DNA of 64,000 nucleotides from Rhipicephalus microplus (Eukaryota > Arthropoda > Arachnida > Ixodida > Ixodidae). The stretch spans positions 3,139,501 through 3,203,500 of the forward strand of contig NW_027464603.1 of the NCBI RefSeq assembly GCF_043290135.1, read 5' to 3'. The position numbers were made by a program, and so were the translations under genes. The notes under the pieces are model-generated. The model was not told the DNA's origin and did not search any database. It saw nothing but the letters and a program-made list of their open reading frames with translations. Position 1 is the stretch's first letter, and each line of letters opens with the position of its first letter. Shown one piece after another: positions 1 to 12,776 of this stretch.

Positions 1-450
1 CTCCACAAATACGAACCCCACAACTACGAACACCACAACTAGAAACTCCACAACTAGAAACTCCACAACTTGAGACTTCGCAACTAGAAACTCCACAACT
101 AGAAACACCACAACTACAGACTCCACAACTAGAAACTCTACAACTAGAAACTCCGCAACTAGAAACTCCACAACTAGAGACTCCATAACTTGAAACTCCA
201 CAACTCGAAACTCCACAACTACGAACCTCACAACCAGAAACTCCACAACTAGAAACTCCGCAACAAGAAACTCCACAGCTAGAAACTCCACAACTTGAGA
301 CTTTGAAACTAGAAACTCGGCAACTAGAAACTCCACAACTAGAAACTCCACAACTAGAAACCCCACAAATTGAAACGCCACAACTAGATACTCCACAACT
401 ACAAATTCCACAACTAGAAACTCCACAACTAAAAACTCCGCAACTAGAAA
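1..450 (+). repeat. Opening segment, partial copy of the 6.46-6.91 kb block
   Basis: The CAAATACGAACCCC and CTACGAAC variants at the start, then the CTTGAGACTTCG and CTACGAACCTCACAACCAG variants, recur in the same order from 6459, at an offset of 6458. The same stretch also lies in the later copies near 19736 and 34415. It differs by scattered substitutions, for example CTTTGAAAC at 300 against CTTCGAAAC. It is cut by the window start, so its left part is unknown. Confidence 0.8.
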
Positions 451-850
451 CTCCGCAACTAGAAACTCCACAACTAGAGACTCCATAACTTGAAACACCA
501 CAACTAGATACTCCACAACTACAAATTCCACATCTAGAAACTCCAAATTTAGAAACTCTGCAACTTTAAACTCCACAACTAGACACTCTATAACTAGGAA
601 CTCCTCAACAAGAAACTCTGCAACTCGAAATTCTGCAACTAGAAACTCCACAACTAGAAACTCCACAACTAGACACTTCGCAACTAGAAACTCCACAACT
701 AGACACTCCACAACTAGAAAACTCCGCAACCAGAAACTCCACCACTAGACACTCAAAACTTGAGACTGCGCAACGACAGAGCTCGCAACTAGAAACTCTG
801 CAACTAGAAACTGCACAGCTAGAAACTTGCAACTCGAAACTCTGCAACTA
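270..850 (+). repeat. Segment duplicated at 15977-16554 (offset 15707)
   Basis: The series CTTTGAAAC, CTCGG, CAAATTGAAACGCC, CATCTAG, CAAATTTAG, CTCTATAACTAGG and CTCAACAAG is repeated in the same order at 15977-16554. It ends with the 16-, 14-, 14- and 14-bp monomers that close a composite module (about 715-850). The 16-kb copy switches to the 3.06-kb family near its right end: it has CCACAACGACAG, as at 3080, where this copy has GCGCAACGACAG. Confidence 0.8.
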
Positions 851-990
851 AAACTCCGCAACTAGAAACTCCACAGCTAGAAACTCCACAACTAGAGACT
901 CCACAACTACAAACTCCATGACTAGAAACTTCACAATTAGAAACTCCACAAGTAGAAACTCCACAACTTGAGACTTTGCAACTAGAAACT

Positions 991-2675
991 CGGCAACTAG
1001 AAACCCAGCAAATAGAAACTCCACAACTAGAAACTCAACACCTACAAATTCTACAACTTGAAACACCACAACTAGAAACGCAACAACTAGAAACTCCAGA
1101 CCTAGAAACTCCGCAACTAGAAACTCCACAACTAGAAACTCCACAACTAGAAACTATGCAACTAGAAACTCCGCAACTAGAAACTCCCCAGCTAGAACGT
1201 TCGCAACTAGAAACTCTGCAACTAAGAACTCTGCAACTAGAAACTCCAACGCTAGAAACTCCACAACTAGAAACTCCACAACTAGAAACTCCACAACTAG
1301 AGACCACAACTAGAGACTCCGCAACTAGAAACTCCCCAGCTAGAAACTTCGCAACTAGAAACTCCGCAACTAGAAACTCCACAACTAGAGACTCCGCAAC
1401 TATGAACTCCACAACTTGAAACTCTGCAACTCGAAACTCTGCAACTAGAAAATTCCCAACTAGAAACTACACAACTACAATCTCCACAACTCGAAACTCC
1501 GCAACTACAAAATCCACAACTAGAAACTCCACAACTAGAAACCCAGCAACTAGAAACTCCACAACTAGAAACTCAACACCTACAAATTCTACAACTTGAA
1601 ACACCACAACTAGAAACGCAACAACTAGAAACTCCACACCTAGAAACTCCGCAACTAGAAACTCCACAACTAGAAACTCCACAACTAGAAACTATGCAAC
1701 TAGAAACTCCGCAATTAGAAACTCCACAGCTAGAACGTCCGCAACTAGAAACTCTGCAACTAGGAACTCTGCAACTAGAAACTCCAACGCTAGAAACTCC
1801 ACAACTAGAAACTCCACAACTAGAAACTCCACAACTAGAGACCACAACTAGAGACTCCGCAACTAGAAACTCCCCAGCTAGAAACTCCGCAACTAGAAAC
1901 TCCGCAACTAGAAACTCCACAACTAGAGACTCCGCAACTATGAACTCCACAACTTGAAACTCTGTAACTCGAAACTCTGCAACTAGAAAATTCCTAACTA
2001 GAAACTACACAACTACAATCTCCACAACTCGAAACTCCGCAACTACAAAATCCACAACTAGAAACTCCACAACTGGGAACTCCGCAACTAGAAAATGTAC
2101 AACTAGAAACTCGAAAACTAAAAACTCCAACTAGAAACTCCACAACTAGAAACTCCGCAACTAGAAACTCCACAACTAGACAATTCGCAACTAGAAACTC
2201 CACAACTAGACACTCCACAACTAGAAAAATCCGCAACTAGAAACTACACAACTAGACACTCAAAACTTGAGACTCCGCAATGACAGACTTCGCAACTAGA
2301 AACTCTGCAACTAGAAACTGCACAGCTAGAAACTTGCAACTCGAAACTCTGCAACTAAAACTCCGCAACTAGAAACTTCACAGCTAGAAACTCCACAACT
2401 AGAAACTCCACAACTAGAGACTCCACAACTAGAAACTCCACAACTAGAAACTCCGCAACTAGAAACTCCACAGCTAGAAACTCCACAACTAGAAACTCCA
2501 CAACTAGAAACTCCACAACTAGAGACCACAACTAGAGACTCCGCAACTAGAAACTCCCCAGCTAGAAACTCCGCAACTAGAAACTCCGCAACTAGAAACT
2601 CCACAACTAGAGACTCCGCAACTATGAACTCCACAACTTGAAACTCTGCAACTCGAAACTCTGCAACTAGAAAAT
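991..2675 (+). repeat. 1.68-kb block, first copy (pair with 8646-10330)
   Basis: It matches 8646-10330 at a constant offset of 7655 through distinctive CCCAGCAAATAG, CAACACCTACAAATT, CGTCCGCAA and AAAATGTAC variants. To the left, the two copies have different neighbours (CTCGG here, CAGAGACTCAAC at 8625), which fixes the left join near 991. To the right, this copy goes on with AAAATTCTTAAC, while the other switches to the 3.44-kb family. Within it, 1035-1415 and 1573-1950 are themselves close relatives. Confidence 0.85.
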
Positions 2676-3059
2676 TCTTAACTAGAAACTACACAACTAC
2701 AATCTCCACAACTCGAAACTCCGCAACTGGGAACTCCGCAACTAGAAAATGTACAGCTAGAAACTCGAAAACTAAAAACTCCAACTAGAAACTCCACAAC
2801 TAGAAACTCCGCAACTAGAAAACTCCGCAACTAGAAACTCCACGACTAGACCCTCAAAACTTGAGACTCCGCAACGAGAGACTTCGCAACTAGAAACTCT
2901 GCAACTAGAAACTGGACAGCTAGAAACTTGCAACTCGAAACTCTGCAACTAGAAACTCCACAACTAGAAACTCCACAACTAGACACTTCGCAACTAGAAA
3001 CTCCACAACTAGACACTCCACAACTAGAAAACTCCGCAACTAGAAACTCCACCACTAGA
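2676..3059 (+). repeat. Short linking stretch of variant monomers
   Basis: It is a condensed composite module. The CTGGGAACTCC and AAAATGTAC monomers follow directly on CTCGAAACTCCGCAA, without the usual CTACAAAATCCACAA and its neighbour, so about two units are missing compared with 2041-2095. The AAAATGTAC marker is at 2746. It is followed by two successive closing sets (CTCAAAACTTGAG near 2850 and 3065). I see nothing else in it. Confidence 0.7.
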
Positions 3060-6000
3060 CACTCAAAACTTGAGACTCCACAACGACAGAGCTCGCAACT
3101 AGAAACTCTGCAACTAGAAACTGCACAGCTAGAAACTTGCAACTCGAAACTCTGCAACTAACACTCCGCAACTAGAAACTCCACAGCTAGAAACTTCACA
3201 ACTAGAGACTCCACAACTACAAACTCCATGACTAGAAACTTCACAATTAGAAACTCCACAAGTAGAAACTCCAGAACTTGAGACTTTGCAACTAGAAACT
3301 CGGCAACTAGAAACTCAACAACTAGAAACTCCACAACTAGGAACTTCACAACTAGAAACTCCACAACTTGAAACACCACAACTAGATACTCCGCAACTAC
3401 AATATCCAACACTAGAAACTCCACAACAAGAAACTCCATAACTAGAAACTCCGCAACTAGAAACTCCACAACTACAGACTCCACAACTAGAAACTCCACA
3501 GCTAGAGACTCCACAACTAGAAACTCTACAACTAGAAACTCCACAACTACGAACCTCACAACTAGAAACTCTACAAGTAGAAACTCCGCAACTAGAAACT
3601 CCACAGCTAGAAACTCCACAACTTGAGACTTTGCAACTAGAAACTCGGCAACTAGAAACTCCACAACTAGAAACTCCACAAATTGAAACACCACAAATAG
3701 ATACTCCACAACTACAAATTCCACAACTTGGAAGTCCACAACTAGAAACTCCGCAACTAGAAACTCCGCAACTAGAAACTCCACAACTAGAAACTCCACA
3801 ACTAGACACTTCGCAACTAGAAACTCCACAACTAGACAATCCACAACTAGAAAACTCCGCAACTAGAAGCTCCAAGACTAGACACTTCACAACTTGAGAC
3901 TCCACAACTTGAGACTTTGCAACTAGAAACTCGGCAACTAGAAACTCAACAACCAGAAACTCCACAACTAGAAACTCCACAAATTGAAACACCACAACTA
4001 GTTACTCCACAACTACAAATTCCACAACTCGAAAGTCCACAACTAGAAACTCCGCAACTAGAAACTCCGCAACTAGAAACTCCGCAACTAGAAACTCCAC
4101 AACTAGAGACTCCATAACTTGAAACACCACAACTAGATACTCCACAGCTACAAATTCCACATCTAGAAACTGCAAATTTAGAAACTCCGCAACTAGAAAC
4201 TCCGCAACTTTAAACTCCACAACTAGAGACTCCATAACTAGGAACTCCACATCTAGAAACTCCACAACTACAGACTCCACAGCTACAAACTTCGCAACTA
4301 GAAACTCCACAACCAGAAACTCCGCAACTAGAAACTCCACAACTAGAAGTTCCACAACCACAGACTCAACAACTAGAAACTCCACAACTAGAAACCCAGC
4401 AACTAGAAACTCCACAACTAGAAACTCAACACCTACAAATTCTACAACTTGAAACACCACAACTAGAAACGCAACAACTAGAAACTCCACACCTAGAAAC
4501 TCCGAAACTAGAAACTCCACAACTAGAAACTCAACACCTACAAATTCTACAACTTGAAACACCACAACCAAAAACGCAACAACTAGAAACTCCACACCTA
4601 GAAACTTCGCAAAAAGAAACTCCACAACTAGAAACTCCACAACTAGAAACTATGCAACTAGAAACTCCGCAACTAGAAACTCCACAGCTAGAACGTCCGC
4701 AACTAGAAACTCTGCAACTAGAAACTCCAACGCTAGAAACTCCACATAGGAACTCCACAACTAGAAACTCCACAACTAGAGACCACAACTAGAGACTCCG
4801 CAACGAGAAACTCCCCAGCTAGAAACTCCGCAACTAGAAACTCCGCAACTAGAAACTCCACAACTAGAGACTCCGCAACTATGAACTCAACAACTTGAAA
4901 CTCTCCAACTCAAAACTCTGCAACTAGAAAATTCCCAACTAGAAACTCCACAACTAAAAACTTCGCCACTAGAAACTCCGCAACTAGAAACTCCACAACT
5001 AGAGACTCCATAACTTGAAACACCACAACTAGATACTCCACAACTACAAATTCCACATCTAGAAACTCCAAATTTAGAAACTCCACAACTTTAAACTCCA
5101 CAACTAGACACTCCATAACTAGGAACTCCTCAACAAGAAACTCCACAACTACAGACTCCACAACTACAAACTCCACAACTAGAAACTCCACAACTGGAAA
5201 CTCCGCAACTAGAAACTCCACAACTAGAAATTCCACAACCAGAGACTCAACAACTTGAGACTCCACAACTAAAAACTACACAGCTAGAAACTCTACAACT
5301 TGAGACTTCGCAACTAGAAACTCGGCAACTAGAAACTCAACATCTAGAAACTCCACAACTAGAAACCCCACAACTTGAAACTCCACATCTAGAAACGCAA
5401 CAACAAGAAACTCCACACCTAGAAACTCCGCAACTAGAAACTCCACAACTAGAAACTCCACAACTAGAAACTATGCAACTAGAAACTCTGCGACTAGAAA
5501 CTCCAAAGCTAGAACGTCCGCAACTAAAAACTCTGCAACTAGAATCTCCGCAACTAGAAACTCCAACGCTAGAAACTCCACAACTAGAAACTCCACAACT
5601 AGAAACTCCACAACTAGAGACCCCAAAACTAGAGACTCCGCAACTACAAACTCCATAGCTAGAAACTCCGCAACTAGAAACTCCGCAACTAGAAACTCCA
5701 CAACTAGAGACTCCGCAACTATAAACTCCACAACTTGAAACTCTGCAACTCGAAACTCTGCAACTAGAAAATCCCCAACTAGAAACTACACAACTAGAAT
5801 CTCCGCAACTCGAAACTCCGCAACTACAAAATCCACAACTAGAAACTCCAAAACCGGGAACTTCGCTACTAGAAAATGTACAACTAGAAACTCGAAAACT
5901 AAAAACTCCAACTAGAAACTCCGCAACTAGAAACTCCACAACTAGAAACTCCACAACTAGACACTTCGCAACTAGAAACTCCACAACTAGACACTCCACA

Positions 6001-7631
6001 ACTATAAAACTCCGCAACTAGAAACTCCACGAATAGACACTCCACAACTTGAGACTCCGCAACGACAGACTCCGCAACTAGAAATTTTGCAGCTAGAAAC
6101 ATCACAGCCAGAAACTTGCAACTCAAAACTCTGCAACTAGAAACTCCGACACTAAAAACTCCACAGCTAGAAACTCCACAACTAGAAACTTCACAAATAT
6201 AAACTCCATGACTAGAAACTCCACAATTAGAAACTCCACAATTAGAAACTCCACAGCTAGAAACTCTACAACTTGAGACTTTGCAACTAGAAACTCAGCA
6301 ACTAGAAACTCAGCAACTAGAAACTCCACAACTAGAAACATCACAACTAGAAACTCCACAACTTGAAACACCACAACTAGATACTCCGCAACTACAAACT
6401 CCACAACTACAGACTCCACAACTAGAAACTCCACAGCTAGAGACTCCACAACTAGAAACTCCACAAATACGAACCCCACAACTACGAACCCCACAACAAG
6501 AAACTCCACAACTAGAAACTCCACAACTTGAGACTTCGCAACTAGAAACTCCACAACTAGAAACACCACAACTACAGACTCCACAACTAGAAACTCTACA
6601 ACTAGAAACTCCGCAACTAGAAACTCCACAACTAGAGACTCCATAACTTGAAACTCCACAACTAGAAACTCCACAACTACGAACCTCACAACCAGGAACT
6701 CCACAACTAGAAACTCCGCAACAAGAAACTCCACAGCTAGAAACTCCACAACTTGAGACTTCGAAACTAGAAACTCGGCAACTAGAAACTCCACAACTTG
6801 AAACTCCACAACTAGAAACTCCACAAATTGAAACGCCACAACTAGATACTCCACAACTACAAATTCCACAACTAGAAACTCCACAAATAAAAACTCCGCA
6901 ACTAGAATTTCCACAACTAGAAACTCCTCTACTAGAGACTCCGCAACTATAAACTCTGCAACTCGAAACTCTGCAACTCGAAACTCTGCAACTAGAAACT
7001 CCACAACTAGAAACTCCACAACTAGACACTTCGCAACTAGAAACTCCACAACTAGACACTCCACAACTAGAAAACTCCGCAACTAGAAACTCCACCAATA
7101 GACACTCAAAACTTGAGACTCCGCAACGACAGAGCTCGCAACTAGAAACTCTGCAACTAGAAACTGCCCAGCCAGAAACTTGCAACTCGAAACTCTGCAA
7201 CTAAAACTCCGCAACTAGAAACTCCACAGCTAGAAACTCCACAAGTAGAAACTCCACAACTTGAGACTTTGCAACTAGAAACTCGGCAACTAGAAACTCA
7301 ACAACTAGAAACTCCACAACTAGGAACTTCACAACTAGAAACTCCACAACTTGAAACACCACAACTAGATACTCCGCAACTACAATATCCAACACTAGAA
7401 ACTCCACAACAAGAAACTCCATAACTAGAAACTCCGCAACTAGAAACTCCACAACTACAGACTCCACAACTAGAAACTCCACAGCTAGAGACTCCACAAC
7501 TAGAAACTCCACCGCTAGAAACTCCACAACTAGAAACTCCACAACTAGAAACTCCACAACTAGAGACCACAACTAGAGACTCCGCAACTAGAAACTCCCC
7601 AGCTAGAAACTCCGCAACTAGAAACTCCGCA
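3060..7631 (+). repeat. 4.57-kb block, first copy (pair with 16457-20968)
   Basis: This is one of the longest duplicated blocks in the window. The offset to the second copy steps from 13397 to 13382 (15 bp lost near 16735), to 13277 (105 bp, seven monomers, lost near 17880) and to 13337 (60 bp, four monomers, missing here near 7233). All steps are whole multiples of 15, as expected for slippage or unequal pairing in register. The family signature is a 2-bp-shortened monomer, CCACATAGGAAC, at 4742-4753. It recurs at 11621 and 18020. Confidence 0.88.
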
Positions 7632-8646
7632 ACAAGAAACTCCATAACTAGAAACTCCGCAACTAGAAACTCCACAACTACAGACTCCACAACTAGAAAC
7701 TCCACAGCTAGAGACTCCACAACTAGAAACTCTACAACTAGAAACTCCACAACTACGAACCTCACAACTAGAAACTCTACAAGTAGAAACTCCGCAACTA
7801 GAAACTCCACAGCTAGAAACTCCACAACTTGAGACTTTGCAACTAGAAACTCGGCAACTAGAAACTCCACAAATTGAAACACCACAACTAGATACTCCAC
7901 AACTACAAATTCCACAACTTGGAAGTCCACAACTAGAAACTCCGCAACTAGAAACTCCGCAACTAGAAACTCCACAACTAGAGACTCCATAACTTGAAAC
8001 ACCACAACTAGGTACTCCACAGCTACAAATTCCACATCTAGAAACTCCAAATTTAGAAACTCCGCAACTAGAAACTCCGCAACTTTAAACTCCACAACTA
8101 GACACTCCATAACTAGGAACTCCACAACAAGGAACTCCACAACTACAGACTCCACAACTACAAACTCGACAACTATAACTCCACAACTGGAAACTGCGCA
8201 ACTAGAAACTCCGCAACTAGAAACTCCACAACAAGAAATTCCACAAGCGGAGACTCAAAAACTTGAGACTACACAACTAAAAACTCCACAACTTGAGACT
8301 TCGCAACTAGAAACTCGGCAACTAGAAACTCAACAACTAGAAACTCCACAACTAGAAACTCCACAACTAGAAACTCCACAACTTGAAACACCACAACTAG
8401 ATACTCCACAACTACAAATTCCACAACAAGAAACTCCAAATTTAGAAACCCCGCAACTAGAAACTCCGCAACTTAAAACTCCACAACTAGAGACTCCAGA
8501 ACTAGGAACTCCACATCTAGAAACTCGACAACTACAGACTCCACAACTACAAACTTCGCAACTAGAAACTCCACAACCAGAAACTCCGCAACTAGAAACT
8601 CCACAACTAGAAGTTCCACAACCAGAGACTCAACAACTAGAAACTC
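7631..8646 (+). repeat. Block with long-range relatives at 52.3 and 57.2 kb
   Basis: The first part (7631-8105) follows 3425 onward at offset 4206 and also 52327-52800 at offset 44696. The latter shares the CTAGGTACTCCACAGC variant at 8010/52706. The second part (about 7900-8800) resembles 57225-58118 about 49.3 kb away, sharing CTTGGAAGTCC, CCAGAACTAGG and CTCGACAACTACAG. It contains an odd 14-bp monomer, CTATAACTCCACAA, near 8173 that I did not see elsewhere. Confidence 0.75.
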
Positions 8647-10330
8647 CACAACTAGAAACCCAGCAAATAGAAACTCCACAACTAGAAACTCAACACCTAC
8701 AAATTCTACAACTTGAAACACCACAACTAGAAACGCAACAACTAGAAACTCCAGACCTAGAAACTCCGCAACTAGAAACTCCACAACTAGAAACTCCACA
8801 ACTAGAAACTATGCAACTAGAAACTCCGCAACTAGAAACTCCCCAGCTAGAACGTTCGCAACTAGAAACTCTGCAACTAAGAACTCTGCAACTAGAAACT
8901 CCAACGCTAGAAACTCCACAACTAGAAACTCCACAACTAGAAACTCCACAACTAGAGACCACAACTAGAGACTCCGCAACTAGAAACTCCCCAGCTAGAA
9001 ACTTCGCAACTAGAAACTCCGCAACTAGAAACTCCACAACTAGAGACTCCGCAACTATGAACTCCACAACTTGAAACTCTGCAACTCGAAACTCTGCAAC
9101 TAGAAAATTCCCAACTAGAAACTACACAACTACAATCTCCACAACTCGAAACTCCGCAACTACAAAATCCACAACTAGAAACTCCACAACTAGAAACCCA
9201 GCAACTAGAAACTCCACAACTAGAAACTCAACACCTACAAATTCTACAACTTGAAACACCACAACTAGAAACGCAACAACTAGAAACTCCACACCTAGAA
9301 ACTCCGCAACTAGAAACTCCACAACTAGAAACTCCACAACTAGAAACTATGCAACTAGAAACTCCGCAATTAGAAACTCCACAGCTAGAACGTCCGCAAC
9401 TAGAAACTCTGCAACTAGGAACTCTGCAACTAGAAACTCCAACGCTAGAAACTCCACAACTAGAAACTCCACAACTAGAAACTCCACAACTAGAGACCAC
9501 AACTAGAGACTCCGCAACTAGAAACTCCCCAGCTAGAAACTCCGCAACTAGAAACTCCGCAACTAGAAACTCCACAACTAGAGACTCCGCAACTATGAAC
9601 TCCACAACTTGAAACTCTGTAACTCGAAACTCTGCAACTAGAAAATTCCTAACTAGAAACTACACAACTACAATCTCCACAACTCGAAACTCCGCAACTA
9701 CAAAATCCACAACTAGAAACTCCACAACTGGGAACTCCGCAACTAGAAAATGTACAACTAGAAACTCGAAAACTAAAAACTCCAACTAGAAACTTCACAA
9801 CTAGAAACTCCGCAACTAGAAACTCCACAACTAGACAATTCGCAACTAGAAACTCCACAACTAGACACTCCACAACTAGAAAAATCCGCAACTAGAAACT
9901 CCACAACTAGACACTCAAAACTTGAGACTCCGCAACGACAGACTTCGCAACTAGAAACTCTGCAACTAGAAACTGCACAGCTAGAAACTTGCAACTCGAA
10001 ACTCTGCAACTAAAACTCCGCAACTAGAAACTTCACAGCTAGAAACTCCACAACTAGAAACTCCACTACTAGAGACTCCACAACTAGAAACTCCACAACT
10101 AGAAACTCCGCAACTAGAAACTCCACAGCTAGAAACTCCACAACTAGAAACTCCACAACTAGAAACTCCACAACTAGAGACCACAACTAGAGACTCCGCA
10201 ACTAGAAACTCCCCAGCTAGAAACTCCGCAACTAGAAACTCCGCAACTAGAAACTCCACAACTAGAGACTCCGCAACTATGAACTCCACAACTTGAAACT
10301 CTGCAACTCGAAACTCTGCAACTAGAAACT
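8646..10330 (+). repeat. 1.68-kb block, second copy (pair with 991-2675)
   Basis: Offset 7655 from the first copy. Differences include CG at 9936 where the first copy has TG at 2281, and CCACTACTAG near 10064 where the first copy has CCACAACTAG. The right end joins the 3.44-kb family at about 10321-10330, inside CTCTGCAACTAGAAACTCCG. Confidence 0.85.
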
Positions 10331-11864
10331 CCGCAACTAGAAACTCCACAACTACAGACTCCACAACTAGAAACTCCACAGCTAGAGACTCCACAACTAG
10401 AAACTCTACAACTAGAAACTCCACAACTACGAACCTCACAACTAGAAACTCTACAAGTAGAAACTCCGCAACTAGAAACTCCACAGCTAGAAACTCCACA
10501 ACTTGAGACTTTGCAACTAGAAACTCGGCAACTAGAAACTCCACAACTAGAAACTCCACAAATTGAAACACCACAAATAGATACTCCACAACTACAAATT
10601 CCACAACTTGGAAGTCCACAACTAGAAACTCCGCAACTAGAAACTCCGCAACTAGAAACTCCACAACTAGAAACTCCACAACTAGACACTTCGCAACTAG
10701 AAACTCCACAACTAGACAATCCACAACTAGAAAACTCCGCAACTAGAAGCTCCAAGACTAGACACTTCACAACTTGAGACTCCACAACTTGAGACTTTGC
10801 AACTAGAAACTCGGCAACTAGAAACTCAACAACCAGAAACTCCACAACTAGAAACTCCACAAATTGAAACACCACAACTAGTTACTCCACAACTACAAAT
10901 TCCACAACTCGAAAGTCCACAACTAGAAACTCCGCAACTAGAAACTCCGCAACTAGAAACTCCGCAACTAGAAACTCCACAACTAGAGACTCCATAACTT
11001 GAAACACCACAACTAGATACTCCACAGCTACAAATTCCACATCTAGAAACTGCAAATTTAGAAACTCCGCAACTAGAAACTCCGCAACTTTAAACTCCAC
11101 AACTAGAGACTCCATAACTAGGAACTCCACATCTAGAAACTCCACAACTACAGACTCCACAGCTACAAACTTCGCAACTAGAAACTCCACAACCAGAAAC
11201 TCCGCAACTAGAAACTCCACAACTAGAAGTTCCACAACCACAGACTCAACAACTAGAAACTCCACAACTAGAAACCCAGCAACTAGAAACTCCACAACTA
11301 GAAACTCAACACCTACAAATTCTACAACTTGAAACACCACAACTAGAAACGCAACAACTAGAAACTCCACACCTAGAAACTCCGAAACTAGAAACTCCAC
11401 AACTAGAAACTCAACACCTACAAATTCTACAACTTGAAACACCACAACCAAAAACGCAACAACTAGAAACTCCACACCTAGAAACTTCGCAAAAGAAACT
11501 CCACAACTAGAAACTCCACAACTAGAAACTATGCAACTAGAAACTCCGCAACTAGAAACTCCACAGCTAGAACGTCCGCAACTAGAAACTCTGCAACTAG
11601 AAACTCCAACGCTAGAAACTCCACATAGGAACTCCACAACTAGAAACTCCACAACTAGAGACCACAACTAGAGACTCCGCAACGAGAAACTCCCCAGCTA
11701 GAAACTCCGCAACTAGAAACTCCGCAACTAGAAACTCCACAACTAGAGACTCCGCAACTATGAACTCAACAACTTGAAACTCTCCAACTCAAAACTCTGC
11801 AACTAGAAAATTCCCAACTAGAAACTCCACAACTAAAAACTTCGCCACTAGAAACTCCGCAACT
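10321..11864 (+). repeat. 1.54-kb partial copy of 3441-4985
   Basis: Offset 6880 until a run of five A at 4611-4615 becomes four A at 11491-11494. After that the offset is 6879. The 105-bp section missing from the 16.5-kb copy is present here, so this copy and the first one keep the longer state. It joins the next family near 11860, where CTCCGCAACTTAAAAC replaces CTCCACAACTAGAG. Confidence 0.85.
11488..11498 (+). other. 1-bp loss in an A run
   Basis: CGC is followed by four A at 11491-11494. The related copies have five (4611-4615 and 17888-17892). It separates this copy from its two relatives and shifts every overlapping open frame. Confidence 0.85.
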
Positions 11865-12372
11865 TAAAACTCCACAACTAGAGACTCCACAACTACAAAC
11901 TTCTCAACTACAAACTCCACAACCAGAAACTCCGCAACTAGAAACTCCACAAATTTAAACGCCACAACTAGATACTCCACAACTACAAATTCCACAACTA
12001 GAATTTCCACAACTAAAAACTCCGCAACTAGAAACTCCGCAACTAGAAACTCCACTACTAGAGACTCCGCAACTATAAACTCCACAACTTGAAACTCTGC
12101 AACTCGAAACTCTGCAACTAGAAACTCCACAACCAGAAACTCCGCAACTAGAAACTCTACAACTAGAAGTTCCACAACCAGAGACTCAACAACTAGAAAC
12201 TCCACAACTAGAAACCCAGCAAATAGAAACTCCACAACTAGAAACTCAACACCTACAAATTCTACAACTTGAAACACCACAACTAGAAACGCAACAACTA
12301 GAAACTCCACACCTAGAAACTCCAATGCTTAAAACTCCACAACTAGAAACTCCACAACTAGAAACTCCTCAA

Positions 12373-12776
12373 CTAGAGACCACAACTAGAGACTCCGCAA
12401 CTAGAAACTCCCCAGCTAGAAACTCCGCAACTAGAAACTCCGCAACTAGAAACTCCACAACTAGAGACTCCGCAACTATGAACTCCACAACTTGAAACTC
12501 TGCAACTCGAAACTCTGCAACTAGAAAATTCCCAACTAGAAACTACACAACTACAATCTCCACAACTCGAAACTCCGCAACTACAAAATCCACAACTAGA
12601 AACTCCACAACTGGGAACTCCGCAACTAGAAAATGTACAACTAGAAACTCGAAAACTAAAAACTCCAACTAGAAACTCCACAACTAGAAACTCCGCAACT
12701 AGAAACTCCACAACTAGACAATTCGCAACTAGAAACTCCACAACTAGACACTCCACAACTAGAAAACTCCGCAACT
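12373..12776 (+). repeat. Composite module exemplar (AAAATGTAC family, 38 copies)
   Basis: Order: 13-bp CTAGAGACCACAA; CCCCAGCTAG; CTATGAAC; CTAGAAAATTCCCAA; CTACAATCTCCACAA; CTACAAAATCCACAA; CTGGGAACTCC; CTAGAAAATGTACAA; CTCGAAAA; 13-bp CTAAAAACTCCAA; CAATTCGC; 16-bp CTAGAAAACTCCGCAA. AAAATGTAC occurs at 2092, 2746, 5873, 9747, 12630, 14574, 15826, 19150, 21154, 22756, 24261, 25513, 27265, 29210, 30466, 31795, 33172, 33829, 35833, 37207, 37864, 39045, 39374, 41425, 43056, 44130, 45282, 45611, 47647, 49519, 51630, 53276, 54937, 56809, 58393, 59905, 61611 and 63483. After the 16-bp unit the module continues either with CAGCTAG...CTTTGCAAC or with CTCAAAACTTGAG...CGACAGA. Confidence 0.88.

Noticed and set aside
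5701..5740. TATAAA-like strings (CTATAAACTCC) as promoters
   Set aside because: They are single-base variants of CTAGAAACTCC, present in many related copies, with no gene downstream.
6123..7082. A 319-residue open frame on the minus strand, with near copies at 19505 and 34079, and many similar EFLVV/GVSSC frames
   Set aside because: It is the satellite read in a frame that happens to lack stops. Both strands and two frames per strand are open at once, frames switch at 13-, 14- and 16-bp monomers, and copies are cut by 1-bp indels without compensation. There is no start context, domain or codon bias of a gene.
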